From Lysinibacillus piscis (GTDB taxonomy: Bacteria > Bacillota > Bacilli > Bacillales_A > Planococcaceae), in assembly GCF_026012395.1 (NCBI RefSeq), contig NZ_BRZA01000001.1, forward strand, positions 1,116,001-1,180,000: a DNA stretch of 64,000 nt, written 5' to 3'. Positions 1 through 9,073 of this stretch are shown piece by piece (position 1 is the first letter of the stretch; each line of letters begins with the position of its first letter). The position numbers and the translations under genes are program-made. The notes beneath the pieces were generated by a model. That model was not told where the DNA came from and did not search any database. It worked only from the letters and a program-made list of their open reading frames with translations.

Positions 1-471
1 TAAACCACGAATCACTTCAACTAGCTTCATAACTGGTACAGGATTCATAAAGTGCATACCAATGACTTGTGCTGGACGACTTGTCACCGCTGCAATCTCC
101 GTAATTGGTAAGGAAGACGTATTTGTGGCTAAAATCGCATGAGCTGGTGCAATGCTATCGAGCTGCTTGAAAATAGACTGTTTAATTTCCATGTTTTCCA
201 CAGCCGCTTCGATAATAATGTCTACATCATGTGCATCTTGTACATCAAGTGACATCGTAATACGCCCTAAAATCGCCGCTTTTTCATCTTCTGTTTTTCT
301 ACCTTTTTCGACATCACGTGACAAATTTTTCGTAATAACGCCTAAGCCACGTTCGAAAAATTCCTGTTTCATATCGTTCAATTTGACATCATAGCCTGCT
401 TGCGCACAAACTTGCGCAATGCCTGAGCCCATTTGTCCAGCACCAATGACCATTACTTTTTGAATTCCCAT
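1..471 (-). CDS. mmgB: 3-hydroxybutyryl-CoA dehydrogenase, N-terminal part (runs off the window)
   Basis: NAD-dependent 3-hydroxyacyl-CoA dehydrogenase that oxidises 3-hydroxybutyryl-CoA to acetoacetyl-CoA in fatty-acid or butyrate metabolism. Only the first 157 codons are inside the window. They start [17 protein letters not shown], a Rossmann GxGxMG nucleotide-binding motif, and reach the catalytic region [17 protein letters not shown], which holds the conserved His and Asn-Pro. The ATG overlaps the thiolase stop codon by one base (TGATG), so the two are translationally coupled. The downstream end is not visible. Paralogues acting on longer chains look similar at this end, so chain length is inferred from the thiolase neighbour. 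Confidence 0.93.
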   Translation of the reverse strand, partial: MGIQKVMVIGAGQMGSGIAQVCAQAGYDVKLNDMKQEFFERGLGVITKNLSRDVEKGRKTEDEKAAILGRITMSLDVQDAHDVDIIIEAAVENMEIKQSIFKQLDSIAPAHAILATNTSSLPITEIAAVTSRPAQVIGMHFMNPVPVMKLVEVIRGL

Positions 472-1676
472 CACTTTTGTCCCCCTGTTTTTGGTACTTC
501 AATCATAACGGCATCCCCTTGTCCGCCACCTGAGCATATCGCTGCTATCCCAATACCGCCGCCACGACGCTGTAATTCATGGGCAAGCGTTAAAATAATA
601 CGTGCTCCTGATGCACCAATTGGATGCCCTAATGCCACTGCCCCACCATTAACATTGACCTTTTCTGCATCTAAATGAGCGAGTTGCTTGCTAACAAGTG
701 CTACCGCTGCAAATGCTTCATTAATTTCAAATAAATCAATATCAGCTAACGTTTTACCTGTCTTTTCAAGTAATTTGTTAATAACAAGCCCTGGCGTTTG
801 CGGGAAGTTTGTTGGCTCTATTGCTAGCTCTGCATGACCTAGAATAATTGCCAATGGTTCACGGTCTTCTCGTACTGCACGCTCCTCACTCATCACAACA
901 AGTGCACATGCCCCATCATTAACACCTGGTGCATTGCCTGCTGTAATCGTTCCGTCTTTATCAAATGCTGGCTTCAATTTTGCTAGTACTTCTGCTGTTG
1001 TACCTACCCTTGGCGCCTCATCTGTTGCAATGACAATAGGCTCTCCTTTACGTTGTGGAATTTCCACAGGTATAATTTCCTCCGCAAAGTAACCGTTTTC
1101 AATTGCGGCCAAAGCACGTTCATGACTACGAACAGACCATGCATCCTGCTCTTCTCTACTCAATGCAAATTGCTGTGCTGTTGTATTACCATAGCTACCC
1201 ATATGTGGTCTTGCTGAATCAAATGCACATGTTAAGCCATCATATAGCATGCCATCCACCATTTTGGAATCACCCATACGTAAGCCTGTGCGACCATTTT
1301 GTAAATAGTACGGTGCATTTGACATGGATTCCATACCACCTGCGACAATTACCTCTTCATCCCCTAATCGAATAAGCTGATTCGCTAATGTAACAGCTCG
1401 CATACCTGATGCACATACTTTATTAATCGTTTCTGTTTTTACGTCAATTGGTAGCTCTGCTTTCAATGCTGCCTGTCTAGAAGGAATTTGCCCTTGCCCA
1501 CCTTGCAATACCGTACCTAAAATAACCTCATTGACATCTGTTGGTTGAACATTCGCTTTTTCTAATGCTCCTTTAATCGCCACTGCACCTAAATCGCTCG
1601 CATTTAATGTTGCAAGTGCGCCACCAAACTTACCAAAAGCTGTTCTTGCTCCTGCTAAAATAACCGCTCTATTCAA
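471..1676 (-). CDS. mmgA: acetyl-CoA C-acetyltransferase (thiolase)
   Basis: Thiolase that condenses two acetyl-CoA molecules or cleaves acetoacetyl-CoA. The acyl-accepting Cys lies in [12 protein letters not shown] near residue 88. The C-terminal catalytic motifs are [16 protein letters not shown] (His) and CSGGGQGDA (second Cys). At 401 residues it has the usual length for the family. I chose the TTG at 1676: an AAAGGGGTG Shine-Dalgarno ends 6 nt before it, and the in-frame GTG at 1685 is part of that Shine-Dalgarno. The gene is co-transcribed with the dehydrogenase that follows. fadF upstream is closed by a terminator, so this pair should have its own promoter between 1690 and 1800. Confidence 0.95.
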   Translation of the reverse strand: MNRAVILAGARTAFGKFGGALATLNASDLGAVAIKGALEKANVQPTDVNEVILGTVLQGGQGQIPSRQAALKAELPIDVKTETINKVCASGMRAVTLANQLIRLGDEEVIVAGGMESMSNAPYYLQNGRTGLRMGDSKMVDGMLYDGLTCAFDSARPHMGSYGNTTAQQFALSREEQDAWSVRSHERALAAIENGYFAEEIIPVEIPQRKGEPIVIATDEAPRVGTTAEVLAKLKPAFDKDGTITAGNAPGVNDGACALVVMSEERAVREDREPLAIILGHAELAIEPTNFPQTPGLVINKLLEKTGKTLADIDLFEINEAFAAVALVSKQLAHLDAEKVNVNGGAVALGHPIGASGARIILTLAHELQRRGGGIGIAAICSGGGQGDAVMIEVPKTGGQK

Positions 1677-1772
1677 ATAAAACACCCCTTTTTATCTTGT
1701 AACCGCTATCACAGGACATGACACTTCGTGCTCAAAAATCTGGGCACAATGATAATGAAGTATCATAAATTA

Positions 1773-1790
1773 TTGACTGAACGCTCGCTC
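1773..1790. promoter_or_regulatory. possible TetR/FadR-type operator, degenerate
   Basis: TTGACTGAACGCTCGCTC, read on the minus strand, shares an AGCRTTCAGTCAA core with the operator in the fadF promoter at 4173-4191. It lies about 100 bp upstream of the thiolase start. It is less symmetrical than the fadF site. Co-regulation with fadF is an inference. Confidence 0.35.
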
Positions 1791-1803
1791 GATTTCTTCC
1801 GAT

Positions 1804-1834
1804 GAAAAATGGGAGTTCTTATTAAACTCCCATT
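1804..1834 (-). terminator. Rho-independent terminator of fadF
   Basis: A 10-bp perfect stem (AATGGGAGTT paired with AACTCCCATT, loop of 7) is followed on the minus strand by TTTTTC. It separates fadF transcription from the thiolase operon. Confidence 0.85.
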
Positions 1835-1879
1835 CTCACTTACTTTCATTTTACAAAACAACTATTTTTTACGCAACAG

Positions 1880-4066
1880 TTATTCTTGTTCGTCTGATGC
1901 TACAACTTCCTCTAGCACTTCTTCAGCTACTTCTTCCACTATCTTCACTTTTTCACCAAAGACTGAGCGTTCTAATAGCTCTGCTACATCGAATGTACCG
2001 ATTGAATCTTCAACCTCTTTCGCTTTTGTTCCATCCGATAACATCGTTAAGCAGTATGGACAGCCTGATGAAATAACAGAGGCATTTGTTGCAATGGCCT
2101 GCTCTGTACGTGCAACGTTAATACGGTTGCCAACATGCTCCTCCATCCACATTAAACCACCACCAGCACCACAGCACATCGCTGTTTCACGGTTTCGCTC
2201 CATTTCAACAAGGTTGACACCTGGAATGCCACGTAAAATTTCACGTGGTGCATCGTAGACATCATTGTAACGTCCTAAGTAGCAAGAATCATGGAAAACA
2301 ATCGTTTCATTCACTTCGTAGTTCAACACTAAACGATTTTCTTCAATTAGTTCATTTAACAATTCTGTATGGTGATATACTTCACCTTTCCAGCCGAAAT
2401 CTTGGTATTCATTTTTAAAGATGTTGTAAGCATGTGGATCGATTGTTACGATTTTCTTCACATCATTTTTCTCAAACTCATCGATATTAGCTGTCGCCAA
2501 TTCTTGGAATAAAAATTCATTTCCTAGACGACGAGGCGTATCACCAGAGTTTTTCTCTTTATTACCTAGAATCGCAAACTTCACACCTGCTTCATTTAAT
2601 AAACGACAGAATGCAAGCGCAATTTTTTGTGAGCGATTATCAAATGCTCCCATCGAACCTACCCAGAATAAATATTCCATCTCTTCCCCAGCTTTTTTCA
2701 ACTCTTTCACTGTTGGAATAGTAATTGTTGGGTCTAGATCACGCCAATTTTCTTTTTCTTTACGGTTTAAGCCCCATGGATTCCCTTGACGCTCGATATT
2801 TGTCATCGCGCGCTGTGCATCTGGATTGACTTTCCCCTCTGTCATCGTTAAGTAACGACGTAGGTCAATAATTTTATCTACATGCTCATTCATTACTGGA
2901 CATTGGTCTTCACAGTTACGGCAAGTTGTACAAGCCCAAATTTCCTCTTCTGTAATAACATCGCCGATTAATGATGGGCTATAAATATCTGTAATAACTG
3001 CCCCTTCAGCACCAGCTGCCATTGCTAGCTGATTTCCCTGTGTATTTTTAAACATTTGATATGGTACCCAAGGTTTTTGCTTTGTTTGGACTGCACCTGT
3101 AAATGTTAAATGATCACGTAGTTTGACGATTAAGTCCATTGGTGACAACATTTTCCCTGTGCCTGTTGCTGGACACATATTTGTACAACGCCCACATTCT
3201 ACACAAGAATAAAGGTCAAGCATTTGTTTTTGCGTGAAATCTTGAATGCGCCCGACACCGATTGATGGGATATCCTCTTCACTTTCAGCATTTTCTCCAG
3301 CTTCCTCTAATGCTTCAAAGTCAATTGGTGTTAATGTCCCTACACGATCTAAACGGTTCATATAAACATTCAGCGGACTTACAATCAAATGGAAATGCTT
3401 TGATTGTGGTACATATACTAGGAATGTTAATAATGTAGCCAAATGTACCCACCACATAATATAGAAAATCCCTGTTGCCACAGATGCAGGCAAGAAACCG
3501 AAAATAGCAGCAATACTTGATGCTACTGGCTCTGTATATGTTAGCCCCTCACCATGCCAAATCAAGCCCATACCGTTTGCTAATAATGTCGATAGCATTA
3601 ACGCACCGATGAAAATAAGGACTAAGCCGTTTTTCCAGCCGCGTTTTAAGCGCACTAATTTCTCGACATAACGGCGATAGAATGCCCAAATAACAGCGAT
3701 TAAAATCATTAACACGACTAGCTCTTGGAAGAATGTGAAGAAACCATAGAAAATACCAAGTGGTAAATGTGATCCTGGTGCTAATCCTTTCCAAATTAAA
3801 TCAATTGCACCGAGCTGTACCATTAAAAATCCATAGAAAAACATCACATGAATTAAACCACTCTTTGGATCTTTTAATAGTTTATTTTGCCCGAAAACGT
3901 TTACCATAATGTAACGGATACGCTCTTTTACACTTTCATCAAACTCAACCTTTTTTCCTAATTGTACATATTGATAGCGTGTTTTTAGTAAGTAGAAAAA
4001 TAATCCTACACCATATAACACAACAACAACTGTTAATACGATATTGACAATTAATAATGGATTCAT
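1880..4066 (-). CDS. fadF: membrane iron-sulfur electron-transfer protein of acyl-CoA oxidation (FadF type)
   Basis: A 728-residue fusion of a nitrate-reductase-gamma-like membrane domain (about six helices, residues 1-225) with a soluble heterodisulfide-reductase-like part. Two 4Fe-4S motifs are visible, CVECGRCTNMCP and CTTCRNCEDQCP. Two CCG-type domains follow, with HDSCYLGRYND and METAMCCGAGGG-like cysteine clusters. The family carries electrons from acyl-CoA dehydrogenase and ETF to the quinone pool. The C-terminus ends in an acidic tail rich in Glu and Val. It lies beside thiolase and 3-hydroxybutyryl-CoA dehydrogenase genes, which fits beta-oxidation. The promoter carries an operator in its spacer. 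The exact electron partner is inferred from the family. Confidence 0.9.
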   Translation of the reverse strand: MNPLLIVNIVLTVVVVLYGVGLFFYLLKTRYQYVQLGKKVEFDESVKERIRYIMVNVFGQNKLLKDPKSGLIHVMFFYGFLMVQLGAIDLIWKGLAPGSHLPLGIFYGFFTFFQELVVLMILIAVIWAFYRRYVEKLVRLKRGWKNGLVLIFIGALMLSTLLANGMGLIWHGEGLTYTEPVASSIAAIFGFLPASVATGIFYIMWWVHLATLLTFLVYVPQSKHFHLIVSPLNVYMNRLDRVGTLTPIDFEALEEAGENAESEEDIPSIGVGRIQDFTQKQMLDLYSCVECGRCTNMCPATGTGKMLSPMDLIVKLRDHLTFTGAVQTKQKPWVPYQMFKNTQGNQLAMAAGAEGAVITDIYSPSLIGDVITEEEIWACTTCRNCEDQCPVMNEHVDKIIDLRRYLTMTEGKVNPDAQRAMTNIERQGNPWGLNRKEKENWRDLDPTITIPTVKELKKAGEEMEYLFWVGSMGAFDNRSQKIALAFCRLLNEAGVKFAILGNKEKNSGDTPRRLGNEFLFQELATANIDEFEKNDVKKIVTIDPHAYNIFKNEYQDFGWKGEVYHHTELLNELIEENRLVLNYEVNETIVFHDSCYLGRYNDVYDAPREILRGIPGVNLVEMERNRETAMCCGAGGGLMWMEEHVGNRINVARTEQAIATNASVISSGCPYCLTMLSDGTKAKEVEDSIGTFDVAELLERSVFGEKVKIVEEVAEEVLEEVVASDEQE

Positions 4067-4161
4067 GGTTGGCCCCCCCTTTTTGTTAATCGTTACTTTT
4101 TCTCTTTTTGCATCATTGCTAGCTTATACAAAATTGTATGCTACTTTATTATCATGTCTTT

Positions 4162-4191
4162 ATTCTAATAAATGAATGAGCATTCAGTCAA
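4162..4191 (-). promoter_or_regulatory. fadF promoter with a TetR-type operator in the spacer
   Basis: On the minus strand TTGACT, an 18-bp spacer and TAGAAT form a sigma-A promoter. The spacer contains TGAATGCTCATTCA, a 14-bp near-palindrome with 12 of 14 positions symmetric. Its half-sites match the TGAATGA half-site of Bacillus FadR, but without the usual 4-bp gap. Repression by a FadR-like TetR protein relieved by acyl-CoA is an inference; no such regulator is encoded next to it. Confidence 0.65.
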
Positions 4192-4209
4192 GACAAATTA
4201 GAATAATTT

Positions 4210-4224
4210 TTGATAACGCTTTCC
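4210..4224. promoter_or_regulatory. weak CcpA cre-like site upstream of the fadF promoter
   Basis: TTGATAACGCTTTCC resembles the cre consensus WTGNAANCGNWNNCW with two mismatches. It lies just upstream of the fadF -35 box. Catabolite control of fatty-acid genes is known in Bacillus, but this single match is weak. Confidence 0.3.
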
Positions 4225-4302
4225 ATTTTACAAGAAAAAACGGCATCCTTGAAGGGGCTTTTTCAATTGAGCTTTTCATGTGGGGCTAAATAAACGTGCT
4301 TG

Positions 4303-5049
4303 CTATTTCACAATGAGCGTTTTTTTCCGCTCTCGATATAGTATTTTATTTTGAATTATCGTAATGGTGCTACTAATAATCCAATAGAGTGCAATGGCAG
4401 CAGGCGACATTAAACCGAATCCGAAAATCATCAGTGGTAGTATGTATTGAACAGCCACTATTTGTGAGTTAGCCGTCAAAGTGGGACTTGTTTTTAATAC
4501 GATGAACTGTGCTATACCTGCTATGACAGCTAATATGACACTCGGGCTTGCTAATGGAATCATCAAAAAAGAACCAATTTCGTAACTAGGCGTCACATTC
4601 ATTCTACTAATAGCATGATATAAACCAATCAAAATGGGCATTTGGATAATACTTGGTAGACAGCCACTTACAGGATTAACATTGGATTCTTTCATTGTAC
4701 GCATAAGCTCCTGTTGATACTGCTGCTGCGTATTAGCATCCTTTGCTTGATATTTTGTTTGCAATATCTTTAATTTTGGCTGTATATCCTGCATTTTTTG
4801 GGAGTGTTTTATTTGCTTCAATGTCAGCGGTAAGATCAATAAACGAATGAACACTGTCACAGCAATAATGCCACCACCATAAGAGCCTGTTATAACTGAT
4901 AAATAATGAATAATTTGCACAATCGGCCATACAATCCATGTATTCCAATAACCTGCACTACTTTCTGTAATGGGTTCGTTAAATTCCGCACAGCCTGTCA
5001 GCAATACTATACTAATAGCTAACAAGACAAAATAATAATACTTTTTCAT
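4303..5049 (-). CDS. yidC: YidC/Oxa1-family membrane protein insertase (lipoprotein type)
   Basis: A 248-residue insertase that helps place proteins in the cytoplasmic membrane with or without SecYEG. It has a lipoprotein signal (lipobox LLTGC near residue 19), the YidC membrane core beginning at WPIVQIIHYLSVITGSYG, the cytoplasmic loop with KQIKHSQKMQDIQPKLK, and the conserved VNPVSGCLPSIIQMPI. The length fits Gram-positive YidC1/YidC2. I start at 5049, where AAAGGAA precedes the ATG and gives a proper signal peptide; an ATG nine codons upstream lacks a good Shine-Dalgarno. It stands alone rather than beside rnpA/jag, so it is probably an accessory copy like YqjG. Confidence 0.88.
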   Translation of the reverse strand: MKKYYYFVLLAISIVLLTGCAEFNEPITESSAGYWNTWIVWPIVQIIHYLSVITGSYGGGIIAVTVFIRLLILPLTLKQIKHSQKMQDIQPKLKILQTKYQAKDANTQQQYQQELMRTMKESNVNPVSGCLPSIIQMPILIGLYHAISRMNVTPSYEIGSFLMIPLASPSVILAVIAGIAQFIVLKTSPTLTANSQIVAVQYILPLMIFGFGLMSPAAIALYWIISSTITIIQNKILYRERKKTLIVK

Positions 5050-5153
5050 CAACTTTTCGTTCCTTTCTATCATCAACTCTATACATTTTCAGTATAAAGA
5101 GCTTTAATAGAACTACGACGAATTATTCCATATAGAATATTTAGGAGGTATGT

Positions 5154-6023
5154 ATGACTATTGGTGCTACATTGCAAAAAATTCGTAAAAACCTTCATTT
5201 TACCCAACAGGAACTGTCACAAGGAATTATGTCACAAGGTGCCTACTCTAAAATCGAACAGTCGCAACTACAAATTAATGCTGAACAATTGCTAGCATTA
5301 TTGTCGAAAATGAATATTCACCTCAATGAATTTTCTTTTGTTATGAATCATTATCAAGCTGATGATAAACAAAAAATACTGCGCAATTTTATAGCATTTG
5401 AAATAGGTGATATATCACTTTTACAAGCCCATCTGCATCAAATTGAACATTATTTATCGACTGAAGCCGACCCATTTGTTGAATCATTACGCCAAATCTA
5501 TCAAGCTTTTTTAGTTTTACTACAAGAACAAAATATACAAAAGGCTCGTGAAATCATTTGGCCCATTTGGGAGAATATGCAGCGCTTAGATCATTGGTAT
5601 ATCCATCATTTAGAAGTATTGAATGCTATTTTATTTTTATTTCCGTTAGATGTTGCGCAAGAAATAACCAATACAGCGTTAAAAAGATTAGCAAACTATG
5701 ATCACTATGAGCAGGATTTTACTTACTTAAAAATTTATTTTCGGATGGATCTTTCCGTGCTCTATATTGAACATCAACAATTTGAAGAATGCTTACACTT
5801 GTTAGAATCGCTAGAAACTGAGTACATACAAAAGATGCGTTATCAAAGTCTAGCCCTATTATTTGAGCGAAAAGCTATTTGCTATTATTTTTTGCAAAAA
5901 CCATATGAGGCTGAGTTAGCGAAAATGAAGCAGCTATTAACAATTTACCAAGATGAGCGGACAAGTGATTTATTGCTCATGGAATTTAAACTACTAACAA
6001 AAAATGAAGCTGTTGATTGCTAA
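5154..6023 (+). CDS. Rgg/GadR/MutR-like Cro/C1 transcriptional regulator
   Basis: This 289-residue protein has an N-terminal Xre helix-turn-helix (residues 3-60, with TLQKIRKNLHFTQQELSQG and SQGAYSKIEQ). A long helical C-terminal region resembles the Rgg/MutR C-terminal repeat domain that binds short peptides in streptococci. AGGAGG lies 7 nt before the ATG. It is divergent from yidC with about 100 bp between starts, so it may control that gene. I found no short hydrophobic peptide gene next to it, so peptide sensing is untested. A PlcR-like TPR regulator is the alternative reading. Confidence 0.75.
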   Translation: MTIGATLQKIRKNLHFTQQELSQGIMSQGAYSKIEQSQLQINAEQLLALLSKMNIHLNEFSFVMNHYQADDKQKILRNFIAFEIGDISLLQAHLHQIEHYLSTEADPFVESLRQIYQAFLVLLQEQNIQKAREIIWPIWENMQRLDHWYIHHLEVLNAILFLFPLDVAQEITNTALKRLANYDHYEQDFTYLKIYFRMDLSVLYIEHQQFEECLHLLESLETEYIQKMRYQSLALLFERKAICYYFLQKPYEAELAKMKQLLTIYQDERTSDLLLMEFKLLTKNEAVDC

Positions 6024-6042
6024 TGCAATACGACAGCTTCAT
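5998..6042 (-). terminator. terminator of the cobalamin operon, overlapping the regulator 3' end
   Basis: ATGAAGCTGT pairs with ACAGCTTCAT at 6033-6042, with an inner GATTGC/GCAAT extension. The minus strand continues with TTTTTTG. The hairpin contains the stop codon of the plus-strand regulator and may stop transcripts from both sides. Confidence 0.75.
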
Positions 6043-6051
6043 CTACTCAAT

Positions 6052-6612
6052 TTACTTAAAAACATCACCACTACGAATGTATTCAACATCGGCTACATTC
6101 AAACGGAAGTTCACAACACGTGCTACAGCAAATAAATAATCCGATAAACGGTTTAAATATTTTTGCACAATCGTTGGTACATCTTCCGTTTCCTTCATTA
6201 ATGTCACCATTTCACGCTCGGCTCTACGTGCAACCGTCCGTGCAATATGCAAAGTTGCCGCTGCTGGTGCACCACCTGGTAAAATAAAGCGTTTCAATGG
6301 TGGCGCTTCCTCAGAAAGTGCGTCAATACGTGTTTCTAACACTTCAATCGGTTGCTCTGTTAACGTATACTTACGCTCCTTCATTACATTGGCAAGGTCA
6401 CCACCTGCATCAAACAACTCATGTTGAATTGCTTCTAAATCTACAAGAATATCTTTAAACAATTCACGGTCTAACTCGCTCACTGCTTTGCCTATAAATG
6501 AATTCAATTCATCAATAGCGCCATATGCTTGCACACGAAGATTGTCTTTATCGACACGTCCACCAATTAAAGCTGTTTTTCCTTTATCCCCTGTTTTTGT
6601 ATAAAGCTTCAT
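6052..6612 (-). CDS. pduO: cob(I)alamin adenosyltransferase, PduO type
   Basis: ATP:corrinoid adenosyltransferase that attaches the 5'-deoxyadenosyl group to cob(I)alamin or cobinamide. It carries the N-terminal MKLYTKTGDKGKTALIGG ATP-binding motif and the C-terminal RTVARRAERE and NRLSDYLFAVAR motifs typical of PduO. At 186 residues the length is normal. Four start codons are stacked (GTG-ATG-ATG-ATG); AAGGGAG is 8 nt from the last, at 6612, which I chose. It is the last gene of the btuF-btuC-btuD/cbiZ operon and its start overlaps the preceding stop, matching the B. subtilis yvrCBA-yvqK order. Confidence 0.94.
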   Translation of the reverse strand: MKLYTKTGDKGKTALIGGRVDKDNLRVQAYGAIDELNSFIGKAVSELDRELFKDILVDLEAIQHELFDAGGDLANVMKERKYTLTEQPIEVLETRIDALSEEAPPLKRFILPGGAPAAATLHIARTVARRAEREMVTLMKETEDVPTIVQKYLNRLSDYLFAVARVVNFRLNVADVEYIRSGDVFK

Positions 6613-6617
6613 CATCA

Positions 6618-8075
6618 TCACTCCCTTGTTTTATAACGCTGGATAGCCTCCACTGTTGCTTCAAAAACACCTTTACCAATGACCTTCCCTACATCTGTAA
6701 TAGGGCCACCATACAGCATTTCTGGTCCCTTTTGTGTTGCAGCAATTAATAAACTATCGGTAGCTGTACTTGTCGCAATCGTTCCTGTGCGCTCATCACG
6801 AATATTTTCAGACTGCAATGCCTTTGTTTTTGCTTCCGTTGCTGTCATCATTGCTTGGAAAAATGCCTCTTCTGATAAACAGCCATTGATAATAACCCAA
6901 ATATTAATAGTACCAATATATGGTTCATCCTGCCTTTCATATGTGCGTGATACGTCGACTGCATTACCGATACCTGCTGTGACAGCGACAAAAATATTGC
7001 CAAATGGTGCTTCAAACTCTTTAATGACTGCTAAACTTGTAGGAACTGCGGTTAACATAACAACTGTACTTGTTAATGGAAATCGTGCCCGCTGTAAAAA
7101 TGCTGTCACTTCCATTTTTACATCAGCTATTGCATAATCTAGAGGCACAGAACGATTCAAAAAGCAATTGTACCAACCAATTCCTGCATTATGGACAGCA
7201 GATGACACTGTCTTTAATGGAAATTTTGTTTGTAGCTGCACATATTGCTCTGTGATATTGAAATGATTCATCATAACAACAGCTCGCTGTGGTGCATTCA
7301 AATCGGGCATCATCGTCATTTGTGGTTTAGGCATTTCAGGATGTGCATAGGTTGCAACCCTTGCTTGATAAACCTCTTCAATTTGCGTAGCCACTATCAC
7401 CTCATGTGGTGCACCGAATGCTCGTACTTGCCCTTGCTCCATTAACAGTAATTCATCACAATAAAGAGCAGCTAAATTAATATCATGTAGCACCATCACA
7501 ACCGTTAATCCACATTCCAGCGCTTCCTTGCGCACCATATCTAAAATTTGACGCTGATGGGCAATATCTAGATGATTTGTTGGCTCATCTAACAATAAAA
7601 TTTGAGCGGTTTGTGCCAATGCCTGCGCCACAAAAACACGCTGCTGTTCGCCACCTGATAAAAATTCCATTGGTGTATGCTCATAACGCTGTACGCCCGT
7701 CTGTTCCATTGCATATTGCACAGCCTGTTCATCCTGTTCAGACCAGCTAGAGAAAAAGCCTGTTTGATGAGGATAACGTCCAAGTGCGACAGCCTCACGT
7801 ACCGTATTAGAAAAGGCATTGACATGTAATTGTGGGAGCACCGCCATTTTTTGCGCTAATACTCTTGCATTATATGTGCTAATTTCTTGACCATCTATAT
7901 ACACTTCTCCTGCCGTAGCTGGCAAAATACTACTCATCACTTTTAATAAGGTGGATTTTCCACTGCCATTCGGACCTAAAATACCAAGAATTTTGCCCTT
8001 TGCTACAGTAAAGCTAACATCCTTCACAATAGGTTTATCCTCATAGCCACCCGACAAATTGTTGACAATAATCAT
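6618..8075 (-). CDS. btuD: cobalamin ABC transporter ATPase fused to adenosylcobinamide amidohydrolase
   Basis: A 485-residue two-domain protein. Residues 1-260 form an ABC ATPase of the vitamin B12/siderophore class: Walker A GPNGSGKST near residue 34, signature LSGGEQQRV, Walker B ILLLDEPTNHLD. Residues from about 265 match CbiZ, the amidohydrolase that converts adenosylcobinamide to adenosylcobyric acid, with SSAVHNAGIGWYNCFLNR and TGTIATSTATDSLLIA. The fusion couples uptake to remodelling of imported cobinamide. A similar fusion (YvrA) is known in B. subtilis. The start overlaps the btuC stop by ATGA, and the end overlaps the start of pduO. Confidence 0.93.
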   Translation of the reverse strand: MIIVNNLSGGYEDKPIVKDVSFTVAKGKILGILGPNGSGKSTLLKVMSSILPATAGEVYIDGQEISTYNARVLAQKMAVLPQLHVNAFSNTVREAVALGRYPHQTGFFSSWSEQDEQAVQYAMEQTGVQRYEHTPMEFLSGGEQQRVFVAQALAQTAQILLLDEPTNHLDIAHQRQILDMVRKEALECGLTVVMVLHDINLAALYCDELLLMEQGQVRAFGAPHEVIVATQIEEVYQARVATYAHPEMPKPQMTMMPDLNAPQRAVVMMNHFNITEQYVQLQTKFPLKTVSSAVHNAGIGWYNCFLNRSVPLDYAIADVKMEVTAFLQRARFPLTSTVVMLTAVPTSLAVIKEFEAPFGNIFVAVTAGIGNAVDVSRTYERQDEPYIGTINIWVIINGCLSEEAFFQAMMTATEAKTKALQSENIRDERTGTIATSTATDSLLIAATQKGPEMLYGGPITDVGKVIGKGVFEATVEAIQRYKTRE

Positions 8076-9073
8076 GTGCGCACCCCCTTACGTTTTCGTT
8101 GTTGATAGAAAATATAAGCAAAGACAGGTGCACCGATAAATGCCGTAATGACACCAATCGGCAATTCTCTTGGCATAATAATAGTACGTGCGACTAAATC
8201 ACAAATAATTAACAGTGTCGCACCATTCAAAAACGATAATGGTAATAAATGACGATGGTCAGAGCCCCACAGCATACGTGTCATATGTGGTACGACTAAA
8301 CCAACAAAGCCAATTGTTCCTGAAACAGCTACTGCCGCACCAGTGAGCATGGAGCCACCTGCTAAAATAATATATTTACTACGCTTCACATTGACTCCTA
8401 AATGTTTGGCACGTTCCTCTCCATACAATAAAACATTGAGCTCACGCCGTTGTATCCATAGCATTATTGAGCCAATCACCACAAATGGCAAAATCATTTT
8501 GACAAACGGCCAGCCACGCATCGACACAGAGCCAAGCAACCAGCCAACGACTTGTCGCAATTCCTCTCCTGACAAAGCAATCATTAAAGAAATCAAGGAG
8601 CCTAAAAATGAACTGAAAATAATACCTGTTAAAATCAATGTTTCCATTTTCAATGTTCGATCAATTAGACGTGCAAAGCCCATAACAATCACCATTGTTA
8701 TCACCGCACCAAGCATACTAAACACTGGCAATGTATAAAGTCCAATGAATGGCATCGATAAACTGAAAAAAATCGTCATGACCGCACCAACAGATGCACC
8801 AGAGGAGACCCCTAATGTATAAGGGTCTGCCAATGGATTTTTTAATAAACCTTGGAAAGCTGCTCCTGCAATAGCAAGAGACGCCCCCACAAGTCCTGCT
8901 AGCAAAACACGTGGCATGCGCACCTTCCATAAAATATTAGCAGCTGTTTCATCTGCTGCCTTATTCCACAATACTTCTAGTGGAATATGCACCGAGCCTA
9001 TTGCGACACCACACCAAATACCAATAAGTAATAATGCAATTGTCGTAACATAAGCTAAAAGTGGTTTACTCAC
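8072..9073 (-). CDS. btuC: cobalamin ABC transporter permease
   Basis: This is a 333-residue FecCD/BtuC-family permease with about ten membrane helices. It has the family signatures GLLKNPLADPYTLGVSSGAS and GFVGLVVPHMTRMLWGSDHR. The start is GTG, and its first bases overlap the btuF stop (GTGA), so it is coupled to the binding protein. Substrate is inferred from the cobalamin riboswitch, the fused CbiZ domain and PduO in the same operon, because siderophore permeases are very similar. Confidence 0.93.
   Translation of the reverse strand: MSKPLLAYVTTIALLLIGIWCGVAIGSVHIPLEVLWNKAADETAANILWKVRMPRVLLAGLVGASLAIAGAAFQGLLKNPLADPYTLGVSSGASVGAVMTIFFSLSMPFIGLYTLPVFSMLGAVITMVIVMGFARLIDRTLKMETLILTGIIFSSFLGSLISLMIALSGEELRQVVGWLLGSVSMRGWPFVKMILPFVVIGSIMLWIQRRELNVLLYGEERAKHLGVNVKRSKYIILAGGSMLTGAAVAVSGTIGFVGLVVPHMTRMLWGSDHRHLLPLSFLNGATLLIICDLVARTIIMPRELPIGVITAFIGAPVFAYIFYQQRKRKGVRT

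Noticed and set aside
5077..5153. Search for a short hydrophobic peptide gene near the Rgg-like regulator
   Set aside because: No ORF of 15-30 codons with a ribosome-binding site was found on either side of the gene.
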